Shown piece by piece: positions 16,188 to 25,272 of a DNA stretch of 64,000 bases. The number at the start of each line of letters is the position of its first letter. Within the stretch, counting starts at the first letter, position 1. The DNA comes from Gemmobacter aquaticus (GTDB lineage Bacteria > Pseudomonadota > Alphaproteobacteria > Rhodobacterales > Rhodobacteraceae), in NCBI RefSeq assembly GCF_007859075.1, contig NZ_VOAK01000011.1:1302001-1366000 (forward strand), written 5' to 3'. A program made the translations under genes and the position numbers. Below the pieces are notes generated by a model. It saw only the letters and a list, made by a program, of their open reading frames with translations. It was not told the origin of the DNA and searched no databases.

Positions 16188-16989
16188 CCGCGTCGCGCAG
16201 CCTGTCGTCGCGTCCGAGGAGAACGGCTTTTCCTACGCGAAAGAGCTTGAGCGCCTGCAGACCGAGGTTGCCCATCTTCAGGCTTGGGTAAAAGACAGCG
16301 GCGCGCGGATTGTGATCATCTTTGAGGGGCGTGATGCCGCCGGAAAGGGCGGTGTCATTCGCCGCCTGACAGAGCGGGTCAGCCCCCGCGTCTTTCGCGT
16401 GGTTGCGATGCCCACGCCCAGCGACCGCGAGAAATCACAGATCTTCATGCAGCGCTATATTGCGCACCTGCCGGCGGCCGGTGAGGTCGTGATCTTTGAC
16501 CGTTCGTGGTACAATCGGCCGGGGGTTGAGCGTGTCATGGGGTTCTGCACGGAACATCAGGCGCGCCGCTTCCTTGAACTTGCTCCGAGGTTTGAGGCCG
16601 CAATCATAGAATCCGGGATCATCCTGCTGAAGTACTTCCTGGACGTCAGCGAAGCCGAGCAGGAGCGCAGATTCCGCCAGCGGATCGATGACCCGATGCG
16701 TCAATGGAAGCTGAGCCCGATGGACATCGAATCCTATCAGCGCTGGTGGGATTACACCGAAGCCTATTCAGACATGATCCGCATGACCGATACGCCCGCT
16801 GCGCCATGGTGGGTCGTGCCATCCGACGACAAGAAACGCGCAAGAATCAACGTGATCTCGCATATCCTGTCATCGATCCCATACAAACACGTGCCATTCG
16901 AAAAGCCGAAGCTTGGCAAGCGTCAGGCCCGGCCGAAGGATTTCGAGGCTGATATCGAGGTGCCGCGCACGGTACCTGACATGACATGA
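16150..16989 (+). CDS. ppk2: Polyphosphate kinase 2 family protein
   Basis: The protein has 279 residues from the ATG at 16150, inside the SulP 3' end. A short Lys-rich N-terminus (MGKKSKKQKHKDD) precedes the catalytic P-loop kinase fold: Walker A EGRDAAGKGG at about residue 60, Walker B DRSWYNRPGVERVMGF, the lid with RFRQRIDDPMRQWKLSPMD, and WWVVPSDDKKRARIN. This is the one-domain PPK2 pattern; such enzymes use polyphosphate to phosphorylate nucleoside di- or monophosphates, or run in reverse. Coupling to SulP and to ion and stress genes suggests a role in phosphate or energy stress. Confidence 0.93.
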   Translation: MGKKSKKQKHKDDRVAQPVVASEENGFSYAKELERLQTEVAHLQAWVKDSGARIVIIFEGRDAAGKGGVIRRLTERVSPRVFRVVAMPTPSDREKSQIFMQRYIAHLPAAGEVVIFDRSWYNRPGVERVMGFCTEHQARRFLELAPRFEAAIIESGIILLKYFLDVSEAEQERRFRQRIDDPMRQWKLSPMDIESYQRWWDYTEAYSDMIRMTDTPAAPWWVVPSDDKKRARINVISHILSSIPYKHVPFEKPKLGKRQARPKDFEADIEVPRTVPDMT

Positions 16990-17066
16990 TCTCTTGGGGA
17001 CTGCAGACCTGCGGTGTCCGTCAATGGCCAGTTATCGGAACGAAACAGAAAGACAGGAGCGTTGCG

Positions 17067-18173
17067 ATGAACCGTCTCTATCCACATAGTCTGGTTGCAG
17101 CGGCTGCGATGGCCTTGCTGGGCACCGAAGCCACCGCCCAGACCTTCGAGAATGACAGCGGCGGCTCGGTCCGGTTCTACGGGCAGTTCAGCCCGACCTG
17201 GTTGAGCTACGACGATGGCGAAGAGACCACGTCGACCCTTGCCGATAACGCCAACTCGAATTCCCGGCTCGGTTTCGTGATTACCCAGCCCTACGGCGAC
17301 AACACCCTGAAGCTGACATTCGAGACCGCCTTGGGCTTTGTGCAGACCAGCGAGGTGATGAACGACGACGTGCCAGACTGGATTGACTGGCAACGTACAG
17401 ACCTGCGCAAGTTCGAGGCCGCCTGGGAAGGGCAATACGGCACAATCACCTTCGGTCAGGGCAGCATGGCAACAGATGGGGCTGCGACGCTGGATGCATC
17501 GGGCACCAGCATCGCAGGCACAGTGACCGTCGATGACGTGGCGGGCGGCTTTGCCTTCCGCGACAGCGACGGCGTGCTGTCAGATGTTACGGTGGGCGAT
17601 GCCTTCAATGATCTCGACGGTGGTCGGCGCTTCCGTCTGCGCTATGACACGCCCGACTATTCCGGTTTCAGCCTAGCCTTCGCCTATGGCCAGAACATCC
17701 TCGCCGAGGATGATGACACCGACTATTACGACGCAGCACTGCGCTGGTCCGGCGAGACGGGCGATTTCGATCTTTCTGCGGCAGCGGGCTATGCCTGGGC
17801 CGACCCGGATGACGGTGACACGCAAGAGCAGTTCTCTGCCTCGGCAACCCTGCTGCACCGTCCGACGGGCCTCAATCTTGCGCTGTCTGGCGGTACCGAC
17901 CCCGACGGCGGCAGCTACGGATACATCAAGGCAGGATGGATCGGCGATATCTTCACCGTCGGCTCCACGGCGCTGTCCATCGACTACTACGACGGGCAGG
18001 ACTTTGTGACCGACGGGTCGAGTTCGCAGGCCTTCGGCGTCTCGGCGGTGCAGACCTTCAAGGACCTCGATCTCGAAGTCTACGCTGGCTGGCGCAGCTA
18101 CGAATATGCCGACGATGCAGCCGACTATCAGGATGCAGAATCCGTCCTGCTTGGAGCGCGCTGGCGTTTCTGA
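17067..18173 (+). CDS. Outer-membrane porin
   Basis: The protein has 368 residues from the ATG at 17067 with ACAGGAG upstream. The signal peptide is MNRLYPHSLVAAAAMALLG, cleaved near ATAQTFE. The mature part starts with GGSVRFYGQFSPTWLSYDDG, shows repeated two-sided strands, strong acidity (DDDTDYYDAALRWSG) and the terminal strand ESVLLGARWRF with C-terminal Phe recognised by the BAM machinery. This matches alphaproteobacterial general porins of 16 strands. Aspartate-rich loops suggest a cation preference (inference). Confidence 0.85.
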   Translation: MNRLYPHSLVAAAAMALLGTEATAQTFENDSGGSVRFYGQFSPTWLSYDDGEETTSTLADNANSNSRLGFVITQPYGDNTLKLTFETALGFVQTSEVMNDDVPDWIDWQRTDLRKFEAAWEGQYGTITFGQGSMATDGAATLDASGTSIAGTVTVDDVAGGFAFRDSDGVLSDVTVGDAFNDLDGGRRFRLRYDTPDYSGFSLAFAYGQNILAEDDDTDYYDAALRWSGETGDFDLSAAAGYAWADPDDGDTQEQFSASATLLHRPTGLNLALSGGTDPDGGSYGYIKAGWIGDIFTVGSTALSIDYYDGQDFVTDGSSSQAFGVSAVQTFKDLDLEVYAGWRSYEYADDAADYQDAESVLLGARWRF

Positions 18174-18226
18174 AGGGCAGATAGCCGGTCGGGATTTGCC
18201 CAAGCGGGCACAGCAGGAGCCAAGGG

Positions 18227-19318
18227 ATGGGACATCTTCTGACGGAAATCCGGAAAAATCCGATGCTGTGGCTCTTGGTCGCCGTGCCGGTGGTCCTTGT
18301 GGCCGAGCGCACCAAACCAGATGCGCACACGCTGCTGTTTCTGCTGTCTGTGCTGGCCATCGTCCCGCTTGCTGCCCTTCTCAGCCGCGCGACCGAGGCG
18401 GTGGCCGCGCGCACAGGCGACAGCATCGGAGGGTTGCTCAACGCGACGCTGGGCAACCTGACAGAGATGGTGATCGCCTTTGCCGCGCTGAAGGCGGGCC
18501 AGTATGCCCTTGTAAAGGCCTCGATTGCCGGTGCGATCGTCACCAATTCACTGTTCATGCTGGGCGGGGCGATGCTACTTGGCGGGCTGCGCTATCACGT
18601 CCAGACCTTCAACGTCGTCGCTGCGCGGCTTCAGGCGATGCTGCTCTTTGCGGCAACCGTTGCGCTGCTGGTGCCCTCGCTGATCACGGCAGCCGACCGC
18701 GTGCCCGCAGGCCCGGCCGTTCAGAACCTCAGCGCGGCGCTGGCCGTGCTGCTGATCCTTGCCTACGGGCTGGGACTCGTCTTTTCGCTCGGAACGCACC
18801 GGTCAGAACTCGCCGCGATCGGACCGGAAAGCGAGCACGAGGAAACCTGGCCGCTTGCCCTCAGCATTGGCGTGCTGGCCGGTGTCACGGTTCTTGTGGC
18901 ACTCGTGTCCGAGATATTCGTCGCCTCGGTTGAGGTCGCGGGCCATTCGCTCGGGCTGTCCCCTGCCTTTATCGGTTTCATCGTGGTGGCGCTGGTGGGG
19001 GCCGCAGCCGAGATGACAACGGCCTTTTCAGCCGCTATGCGCGACCGGCTTGACCTTGCCATCGGCATCGCGCTTGGCAGCGCCGTGCAGATTGCGCTGT
19101 TCGTGGCGCCACTTATGGTACTCCTCAGCTATGTGATCGGCCCGACGCCGATGGGTCTGCAGTTCTGGCCCGGCGCGGTCATCATGATGATGATCGCCGC
19201 CCTGACCGCGCGGTTTCTGACATCGGGCGGGCGGTCCACCTGGTTCGTGGGCGTGATGATCCTGGTCGTCTATGCGATTTTCGGGCTGACACTCTACCTT
19301 ATCCCGCCGACACCCTGA
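18227..19318 (+). CDS. cax: Calcium/proton exchanger (CaCA family, Cax/ChaA-like)
   Basis: The 363-residue integral membrane protein has about 11 hydrophobic segments in two related halves. The signature c-repeats are GGLLNATLGNLTEMVIAFAA (about residue 67) and the second-half FIVVALVGAAAEMTTAFSAA, each with the membrane Glu that binds Ca2+. An acidic stretch between the halves (GPESEHEETW) is typical. It exports Ca2+ in exchange for protons across the inner membrane. It lies 53 bases behind the porin on the same strand, in a block rich in ion-handling genes. Confidence 0.93.
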   Translation: MGHLLTEIRKNPMLWLLVAVPVVLVAERTKPDAHTLLFLLSVLAIVPLAALLSRATEAVAARTGDSIGGLLNATLGNLTEMVIAFAALKAGQYALVKASIAGAIVTNSLFMLGGAMLLGGLRYHVQTFNVVAARLQAMLLFAATVALLVPSLITAADRVPAGPAVQNLSAALAVLLILAYGLGLVFSLGTHRSELAAIGPESEHEETWPLALSIGVLAGVTVLVALVSEIFVASVEVAGHSLGLSPAFIGFIVVALVGAAAEMTTAFSAAMRDRLDLAIGIALGSAVQIALFVAPLMVLLSYVIGPTPMGLQFWPGAVIMMMIAALTARFLTSGGRSTWFVGVMILVVYAIFGLTLYLIPPTP

Positions 19319-19344
19319 ACGCTTGGGGCCATCCGGGCATGTCA

Positions 19345-19356
19345 CTGTAACCAACA
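19345..19356 (+). promoter_or_regulatory. Shared motif CNGTAACYWACA, copy 2 (upstream of DUF3300 gene)
   Basis: CTGTAACCAACA lies in the gap between the Ca2+/H+ exchanger and the DUF3300 gene, 201 bases before the latter's ATG. Confidence 0.5.
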
Positions 19357-19556
19357 CCCCGGGGGCTGGATCGCGACCTGCGGTCTGGCCTAGCTTGGAA
19401 CCGTGATGACCCGCAGGTGTGGGTATGAGCAAGGGATATGGTCAGGTTGCCTGTTGCGTTGGCGCTACCTGAGCGTCGCAACGAGCCTGGGCCGTCATAC
19501 GGCACTCGCGCTGGCGTTTCGCAATGCCCGTGCAATCTTCGCGGAGGATGCTCAGC

Positions 19557-21224
19557 ATGTCTGACAGAAAACGACGCCTGACACACCCGGCCCTGCTTGC
19601 CTGCATCGTCACCTTGGCCACCGGCTCGGTCACGATGGCGCAGCCTCTGGTTGGCGACGGAACGCTGGCCTGCGGAGGGGCGTACACGGTTGTGGCAGGC
19701 GACACGCTTAGCGCCCTTTCCGGGCGGGCATACGGTGATCCGCAGCTTTATGGCTTCATCGCCGATGCCAACTGGGACAGCCTTGGCGGCAATCCAGAAA
19801 ATGTCTCGGTCGGCATGACCCTGACCATCCCTTGCATCGATGCCTCGGGCAAGGTCGTCACGGCGAAAGAGGCCGCCACGCAGGCCTCGTCCATCCAGGC
19901 GGCCATCGCCGCCGAAGGTCCGCTGACGCCCGAGCAGCTTGATACGCTCTTCGGGCCGGTTGCACTGTTTCCCGACCCCGTGCTCTCACAGTTGCTGGTC
20001 GCCGTGACCTTTCCGCTGGACGTCGTGAAAGCCGGGCGCTTCGTCGCCGAGAACGCCGATACGCCCGCCAAAGAGCGTGCAGCCAAGGCCGCGACCCAGC
20101 CGTGGGACCAGAGCGTTCGGGATCTGGCCGCCGCTTTTCCCGATCTTGTCACCCGGATGAGTGATCATATCGACTGGACCGAGCAGGCGGGCGAGGCCGT
20201 TATCGCCCAGACCGACGGCGTGCTGGACGCGATCCAGCGGCTTCGGTCCGAGGCGCAGGACAATGGCTATCTTGCCAACAACGCCGCCCAGACAGTCGTG
20301 ACCCAAGGCGAGACGATCCAGATCACACCGACCGACCCCGGCGTGATTTATGTGCCGGCCTACGACAGTCAGGTGGTCTATACCGTGCCGGCGACCTCTC
20401 CGCCGCCCTACTATTATGACGACTACGACGATGTCGGTTGGGATGACGCCCTGCTGACTGGCGGCATCATCTTGGGCAGCGCGATCATCCTCGATGAAAT
20501 CTTCGATGATGACGACTGGGACGGCTGGGATGACTGGAACAACGATGTCGACCTCGACTGGGACCGCGGCGACATCACCATTGATCGTGGCGACATCAAC
20601 ATCGACAGGGACAATATCAATATCGACCGGGACAACATCAATATCGACCGCGACAACGTAAACATCGACCGGGATAATCTCGGCAACCGCGTCGATCGCG
20701 AGAACCTCGGCAATCTTGCCGACCGGGAACGGCCCGAAGGTGGCCGCACCAGTATCGGCGACATGGACCGCCCGCAGATCGGCAACCTTCCCGCCGGTGC
20801 AGCAGGTGCGGCAGGTGCGGCCGGTGCGGCCTCCATCGCAAGCAAGGCCAGCCGTGACGCGGCACGGGAAAAGATCAACACACGCCAGAAGGCCGGCGGC
20901 AGCGTGGCCAAGCTACCGGCAACGCGCCCCGCCAGCGCAAAACGCCCTGATGCTGCGTCCCGCCCATCGGCGACAACGCGCCCTGCAACCGCTTCGCGCC
21001 CCTCGGCTGCGACGCGTCCATCAACAACCACGCGCAAGTCAACGGTATCGAAGCCCTCGACACAACGCGCCCCGACGGCGCGCGCGCCGAGCCGGTCAAA
21101 CACCTTCTCCAAACCCTCGGGCAGTTCACGCGCATCGGCGGCCAGCAGCCGCGGGCGCAGCAGCGCAGGTGGCCGGTCAGGTGGCGGCCGGTCAGGTGGC
21201 GGCAGTCGTGGCGGACGGAGGTAA
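19557..21224 (+). CDS. Secreted LysM + DUF3300 protein with Asp-rich repeats and basic tail
   Basis: The protein has 555 residues from the ATG at 19557, which has GCGGAGG upstream; an ATG at 19524 would add 11 residues. After a signal peptide (ending near VTMAQPL) comes a LysM module (GGAYTVVAGDTLSALSGRAYG...LTIPC, about 40-95). The DUF3300 core follows (about 125-280: LDTLFGPVALFPDPVLSQLL, YVPAYDSQVVY). The C-terminal half is low complexity: an acidic run, six DRDNINI-type heptads, Ala/Gly runs, a long Pro-Ser-Thr-Arg region and a final Gly-Ser-Arg tail. LysM suggests peptidoglycan binding in the periplasm. DUF3300 is of unknown function. It is paired with the DUF2950 gene 4 bases downstream. 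Confidence 0.88.
   Translation: MSDRKRRLTHPALLACIVTLATGSVTMAQPLVGDGTLACGGAYTVVAGDTLSALSGRAYGDPQLYGFIADANWDSLGGNPENVSVGMTLTIPCIDASGKVVTAKEAATQASSIQAAIAAEGPLTPEQLDTLFGPVALFPDPVLSQLLVAVTFPLDVVKAGRFVAENADTPAKERAAKAATQPWDQSVRDLAAAFPDLVTRMSDHIDWTEQAGEAVIAQTDGVLDAIQRLRSEAQDNGYLANNAAQTVVTQGETIQITPTDPGVIYVPAYDSQVVYTVPATSPPPYYYDDYDDVGWDDALLTGGIILGSAIILDEIFDDDDWDGWDDWNNDVDLDWDRGDITIDRGDINIDRDNINIDRDNINIDRDNVNIDRDNLGNRVDRENLGNLADRERPEGGRTSIGDMDRPQIGNLPAGAAGAAGAAGAASIASKASRDAAREKINTRQKAGGSVAKLPATRPASAKRPDAASRPSATTRPATASRPSAATRPSTTTRKSTVSKPSTQRAPTARAPSRSNTFSKPSGSSRASAASSRGRSSAGGRSGGGRSGGGSRGGRR
20562..20687 (+). repeat. 21-bp tandem repeat coding for DRDNINI heptads
   Basis: Six in-frame 21-bp units encode DRGDITI, DRGDINI, DRDNINI, DRDNINI, DRDNVNI and DRDNLGN, followed by a degenerate DRENLGN copy. 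The inner units are nearly identical at DNA level, indicating recent expansion or slippage. Confidence 0.85.
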
Positions 21225-21228
21225 CAAG

Positions 21229-22140
21229 ATGGGAGCGTCAATCATGAGGAACGTTTTGATTGCCCTGATTGCGACCAGCGGTGCCGCATGGGCTGATCCG
21301 ACCGTTTATCCGACCCCTGAGGCTGCGGTGGCCGATCTGATCAAGGCACTGGATGCGAAAGACCGGGCCGCCGTTCTCGGGATTTTTGGCCCTGAGGCCG
21401 AGGACATCCTGTCAACCGGAGACGCGGAGGAAGACCGCAAGATCTGGGGTGGTTTCCTGACGGATGCCAAAAGCAAAACCCTGATAGAGCCCGAGGGCGA
21501 AGATCGCGCCACGCTGATGGTCGGGCGCGAACTCTGGCCCTTCCCCGCCCCGCTGGTACGTCAGGCTAAAGGTTGGAGCTTCGATGCCGAAGCCGCCCGT
21601 GAAGAGGTGCTGATGCGCCGCATCGGCCAGAACGAGCTGACGATTATCGAGATCATGCGACGCGCCTCTGCGATTCAGCGGTTGTATCGTCGTACGGACC
21701 ACGATGGCGATGGGGTGATGGAATTCGCGGCCTCGGTTCTCTCCAGCCCCGGCGCGAAGGACGGCCTGTACTGGCAAGAGGCGCCCGGCGAGGACCCGAG
21801 CCCGTTTGACGAAAAGCTCGCACGGGCCAGCCTGACAGGGTACAGCGTTGACGGAACGGACCGCGATCCTGAGCCCTATGAGGGATATTACTTCCGCATC
21901 CTTCAGGGACAGGGCGCCAAAGCACCCGGCGGGGCCTACAGCTATCTGGTCAATGGCAACATGGTCGCCGGATACGCCGTGGTCGCCTATCCGGCCATCT
22001 ATGGCGATACCGGCATCATGAGCTTCATGGTCGGTGAGAACGGCGTGGTTCTTGAGGCGGATCTGGGCGAAGAAACCTTGAAGACCGCGATGGCCATCGA
22101 GCTGTTCGATCCCGGCGAGGAATGGGTGCCGGTCGAATGA
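21229..22140 (+). CDS. Secreted DUF2950 family protein
   Basis: The protein has 303 residues from the ATG at 21229 with CGGAGG upstream; ATG 21244 is an alternative. Residues 1-22 form a signal peptide ending AAWADP. The rest matches DUF2950: YPTPEAAVADLIKALDAKD, LWPFPAPLVR, TDHDGDGVMEFAASVLSSPGAKDGLYW, YYFRILQGQG, AYSYLVNGNMVAGYAVVAYPA and the end GIMSFMVGENGVVLEADLG. The function of the family is unknown. It often follows a DUF3300 gene, as here (4-base gap), so the two periplasmic proteins probably act together. Confidence 0.9.
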   Translation: MGASIMRNVLIALIATSGAAWADPTVYPTPEAAVADLIKALDAKDRAAVLGIFGPEAEDILSTGDAEEDRKIWGGFLTDAKSKTLIEPEGEDRATLMVGRELWPFPAPLVRQAKGWSFDAEAAREEVLMRRIGQNELTIIEIMRRASAIQRLYRRTDHDGDGVMEFAASVLSSPGAKDGLYWQEAPGEDPSPFDEKLARASLTGYSVDGTDRDPEPYEGYYFRILQGQGAKAPGGAYSYLVNGNMVAGYAVVAYPAIYGDTGIMSFMVGENGVVLEADLGEETLKTAMAIELFDPGEEWVPVE

Positions 22141-22146
22141 AGAATG

Positions 22147-22203
22147 CCCCTGCGCGTACAAGCGGCGCGCGTGGGGGAAAATGACAGGCCCCGCGAGCCT
22201 GTC
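22147..22203. terminator. Two hairpins between convergent genes
   Basis: CCCC-T-GCGCG ... CGCGC-GT-GGGG (22147-22176) and the perfect 7-bp stem GACAGGC / GCCTGTC (22183-22203) lie between the DUF2950 gene and the convergent gene at 22212. The second stem is followed on the minus side by TTTTCCC only weakly; two-way termination is likely but not certain. Confidence 0.5.
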
Positions 22204-22211
22204 GTGCGGCG

Positions 22212-22604
22212 TTATTTTCCCAGCTTCATTTTCACGACCCGCGCCACGATGCCGCGTGTGATCGCATAGGGCAGGAAGCCAAAGATGAAGGCAACCAGCA
22301 CCGCCTCGCCCGGATAGACCTTTCCGAAAACCAGGGTCTGATAAATGACATCAAGCGTAAGCGCCACGATTAGAAGGCGCCCGATCCGCTGCATGGCATC
22401 GCGCAAGAGCGCCCGTCGGCCCTTTGCGCCCGTGACGAGCGCAACAAGAAATGCAGGCCCCGCAGTTCGCCCGTCGCGAACCCCGTCGCGAAGGGCAAGA
22501 AGCGCCGCCACTGTCGGTTGCATGATGAAGCGGAACGACAGCGGCCCGTCCGGGCGGCTGAACATGTCGTGCCAGACACGCTGGGCGATCTCGTGAACGT
22601 CCAT
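22212..22604 (-). CDS. Conserved hypothetical inner-membrane protein
   Basis: The protein has 130 residues. A soluble N-terminus (MDVHEIAQRVWHDMFSRPDGPLSFRFIMQP) is followed by three hydrophobic stretches (about 30-55, 75-92 and 95-118) and a basic end (ARVVKMKLGK). No function is recognised. The shared motif lies 132 bases upstream in the same orientation, which ties it to the surrounding block. Confidence 0.75.
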   Translation of the reverse strand: MDVHEIAQRVWHDMFSRPDGPLSFRFIMQPTVAALLALRDGVRDGRTAGPAFLVALVTGAKGRRALLRDAMQRIGRLLIVALTLDVIYQTLVFGKVYPGEAVLVAFIFGFLPYAITRGIVARVVKMKLGK

Positions 22605-22918
22605 TCAGGTTTCTCCTTCGTGCCCGCGTCCAAATCGACATTTCCGGTCAAATGGCCCGGCACGCCCGACCACCGCACCTATGCCGCTACCGATGTGAGT
22701 AGAAGATGCTTTGCCGCGCAAGGGAACCCTGCATCTGTAAGTTACGGTGTCGCGGGCTTTACATGAGCGGGAGCGCCTTGCCGATCACTGAGACAAGACC
22801 CTGCGGTCATGATCCGGGCGGATACATTTTCGCGACGTGCGGGCAAATCAGCGATTGCAAGGCCAAGTGGCTTCGAACGAAACTCGCACAGCATTCTAAC
22901 AAGCGAAGAGGAAGTCTG
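22605..22918. other. Divergent intergenic region
   Basis: About 310 bases without a gene, between two divergent genes. It holds motif copy 3 at 22736-22747 on the minus strand. No clear -35/-10 pair was picked out. Confidence 0.5.
22736..22747 (-). promoter_or_regulatory. Shared motif CNGTAACYWACA, copy 3
   Basis: On the minus strand the sequence is CCGTAACTTACA. It is oriented toward the gene ending at 22212 (132 bases upstream of its start) and lies 171 bases from the divergent gene at 22919. Confidence 0.5.
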
Positions 22919-23281
22919 ATGAAACCTGCACTCCAGGATTGCGCACGGAAACAAACGCTCCGTCAGTGGTCAGGCATGAGGCTCGCGTGCACGCTCCTCG
23001 CCGCGCTGACGATGCCGTCGCAGGGCTTCGCAGAGGGCGCGAGTTTCCGTGATTTTCCCGTCGTGATCTTCTGTAATTATAATAACCTGGAACATGCCTA
23101 CTACTTCTCACAGCTCGATATGGATGGCCGTGCGATCTACATGACGCCGGACCGTCAAGCCGGCACGATAACTCTTGAGGGGATCGCCGAGAGGATCGGG
23201 GGAGACAGATCCGGCAATTGCGCGCGCAAGACGCTGGATGAACTGCGTACAGACGGCCAGGCGTACGACTTGACGAAGTGA
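22919..23281 (+). CDS. Small secreted hypothetical protein
   Basis: The protein has 120 residues from the ATG at 22919 with GAAGAGGAAG upstream. A basic start and hydrophobic core (MRLACTLLAALTMPSQGFAEG) indicate a signal peptide cleaved after about residue 40. The mature part (SFRDFPVVIFCNYNNLEHAY onward) has two Cys (CNYNN and GNCARK) that could form a disulfide. No family is recognised. It shares a divergent upstream region, with the common motif, with the membrane-protein gene at 22212. Confidence 0.65.
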   Translation: MKPALQDCARKQTLRQWSGMRLACTLLAALTMPSQGFAEGASFRDFPVVIFCNYNNLEHAYYFSQLDMDGRAIYMTPDRQAGTITLEGIAERIGGDRSGNCARKTLDELRTDGQAYDLTK

Positions 23282-23613
23282 CACGGAAACGTCGTGCAGC
23301 GCCCCGGACTTGATCCGGGGCGAAGCCGGATCAGCTGGGATATCGGCGATGTCAGAGCTTCCGCCACCCCCGTCGATGTTGGCGGATTTGACGTCCAGCG
23401 ACCCGGCGCAAACCGCATCGAAAACCTTTGCACCAGCAGTCACGACCGGATCGAAGACTTCAACCTCGGATCCTTCCAGTTGCTTGGCACCGCGCGTCAT
23501 TGACACCAACGGCCTCATCCGCGCCGTCATCCTGCGCAAGCAGGCTATCAACAATCATGCCTCTGCAATCGCGGTAGCAAGGCGGCCATTGACGGCGAAA
23601 ATGAACGAGGCAG
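23282..23613. other. Intergenic region with repeat palindrome
   Basis: About 330 bases between convergent genes. Apart from the palindrome at 23301-23321, no gene or site is supported; short open frames here lack ribosome-binding sites and family pattern. Confidence 0.5.
23301..23321. repeat. Extragenic palindrome, alphaproteobacterial REP-like
   Basis: GCCCCGGA-CTTGA-TCCGGGGC is a perfect 8-bp stem with a 5-base loop, 20 bases behind the gene at 22919. The same wording (CCCCGGACTTGATCCGGGG) is familiar as a dispersed intergenic palindrome in many alphaproteobacteria. Only this one copy was noticed in the window. It may also serve as a terminator. Confidence 0.6.
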
Positions 23614-25272
23614 TCAGAGTCGTTCCCGTGCCTGCGACCTGGGCCTTGCGCTGAAGCCGACACTACTCAGGCCCGCCTTGCGCAGCGATTGGCCGAGGGC
23701 TGCGATCAGATCCTCATGCAAGTTACGGGAACGCAGGTCCTCTTCGATGTGACAGCCGTAATCGGGGTCGACGCGCTCCAACTGGACCACCGCCGCGCGG
23801 GCCTCGTCCTCCAACCCAAGCTCGGCGGCAGCGGCCGCCCGCATGATATGGGTATAGATCACTTCCGGTGCTTGGGCCTTTCGTGCCTCCTCCAATGCCG
23901 CGTCGTAACGGCCCGCAGAATAATGATAGAGGAATGCGGTGATGCGATAGAGGACGAACAAAAACGGGTCGCGCGTGACCGCTTCGCAGTAGAGTTGCAT
24001 CGCGGGTTCCCATTGCATCCTCATGGCCAGACGCAAGGACAGATCAGCTGTAAGTTCCGCGTCATTCGGGTTCAGCCGCATCGCGGTCCGATACGACGAC
24101 AAACTCTCCTCAACCTGCAGGGCGAACCACTGCGCAAGAGCAAGCGCGTGGAAGGCGCTGCTGGAATTTGGCGCAAGATGCACCGCCCGAATTGCCAGCC
24201 CCATCGCCGCCTCGCGCAGCCCCTGAGCCTCGCCGCCGTCAACGTACTTCAGGCGCACGGCATTGATATAGTGCATCGACAGACTGGCCAGACCCTCGGC
24301 ATAGCCGGGGTCCTGCGCAACGGCCCGCTCAAGACCACGGCGCACATCCGCGAACCGCGCGCGGTCGTAGGTGCGGATGAAGTCATAATAGTCGAGGACG
24401 GCACGATAGCTGCCGATGTGGAGCGGGCTCTCTCCCTCACTGTCGAGCGCGCGACTATGAAGGATGCCGTAGGGTTGAGCCAGCCGTTGGACGACCTGAT
24501 TGGCGATCTCGTTGCGCAGATGGATAAGCTCGGCGGGGATCAGGTAACGCTGGAACCGCTCGGTCCAGACGAAGCGGCCAGAGGGAAGTTCCTGCAGCAG
24601 CAGGTCAATGGTCAGGCCTGAGGCGCTGAATGTCACGGTGCCCGACAGCACAAAATCCACGTCATAGTCAGCCGCGAGGAGGTGCAGATCAGGATGTGTC
24701 GCCACACCATCGCCCTCGATAATGCCAAAGACCTGCACGCTGTCGAAACGCGTGAGCCCCATGATCAGCTGCCGGGCAAAGCCTGCACCGAAACTGCCAA
24801 AGCCCGCATCTGGCCCCTCTTGCTCCAGGTGACTGACGAAGATGCGCGGCCCCCGTCCCGCTCGACAAGTTGGTACCTTTGCCCTCGGTGGCGGCGCCAA
24901 GGGGGGCTCAATGCCACCACCTTCGACACGCTCAAAGTTGGGAACATAGGTTCCCTTCGGGATCACGATCCGCACGCGGTCGGTGGCACCTGCAGTCAGA
25001 TAGTAATGTTCAAGTGCACGGCGAAGTCGTCCAGCCTCTATCCGCACGATGGAATCTTGCTGGGGGTCAAAGTCATCGCTGCGCCCGAAGGCCGCCGTAG
25101 CGATGGTATAGGCCTTGATCCGGCTTGCCCGCCCGGCCAGTGTCTCTTCGACGACAAAGGTCAGAAACTTGCGATGCCTGACCGACGATGCGAACCCCGC
25201 CGATGAGTTGACCTGCGCAAGTTCGTCCAGCACATCCTGAGATGTAAGCCCGGCAGGCAGATCGCTGGCCAA
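23614..25272 (-). CDS. TPR-repeat protein with N-terminal DNA-binding-like and adenylate-cyclase-associated regions
   Basis: The start is set at a TTG at 25272 because CGGAGGTG lies 4-5 bases before it, giving 552 residues; an upstream ATG at 25386 would add 38 residues of poor quality. Residues about 8-100 (QDVLDELAQVNSSAGFASS, RHRKFLTFVVEETLAG, SIVRIEAGRLRRALEHYY, VRIVIPKGTYVPNF) match the N-terminal domain found in front of TPR/adenylate-cyclase-like signalling proteins. Next is a TolB-N-like region (FGAGFARQLIMGLTRFDSVQVFG...YDVDFVLSGTVTFSASGLTI). The C-terminal half is TPR-like helices. No catalytic cyclase domain is present. A regulatory role is inferred. Confidence 0.72.
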   Translation of the reverse strand: MASDLPAGLTSQDVLDELAQVNSSAGFASSVRHRKFLTFVVEETLAGRASRIKAYTIATAAFGRSDDFDPQQDSIVRIEAGRLRRALEHYYLTAGATDRVRIVIPKGTYVPNFERVEGGGIEPPLAPPPRAKVPTCRAGRGPRIFVSHLEQEGPDAGFGSFGAGFARQLIMGLTRFDSVQVFGIIEGDGVATHPDLHLLAADYDVDFVLSGTVTFSASGLTIDLLLQELPSGRFVWTERFQRYLIPAELIHLRNEIANQVVQRLAQPYGILHSRALDSEGESPLHIGSYRAVLDYYDFIRTYDRARFADVRRGLERAVAQDPGYAEGLASLSMHYINAVRLKYVDGGEAQGLREAAMGLAIRAVHLAPNSSSAFHALALAQWFALQVEESLSSYRTAMRLNPNDAELTADLSLRLAMRMQWEPAMQLYCEAVTRDPFLFVLYRITAFLYHYSAGRYDAALEEARKAQAPEVIYTHIMRAAAAAELGLEDEARAAVVQLERVDPDYGCHIEEDLRSRNLHEDLIAALGQSLRKAGLSSVGFSARPRSQARERL

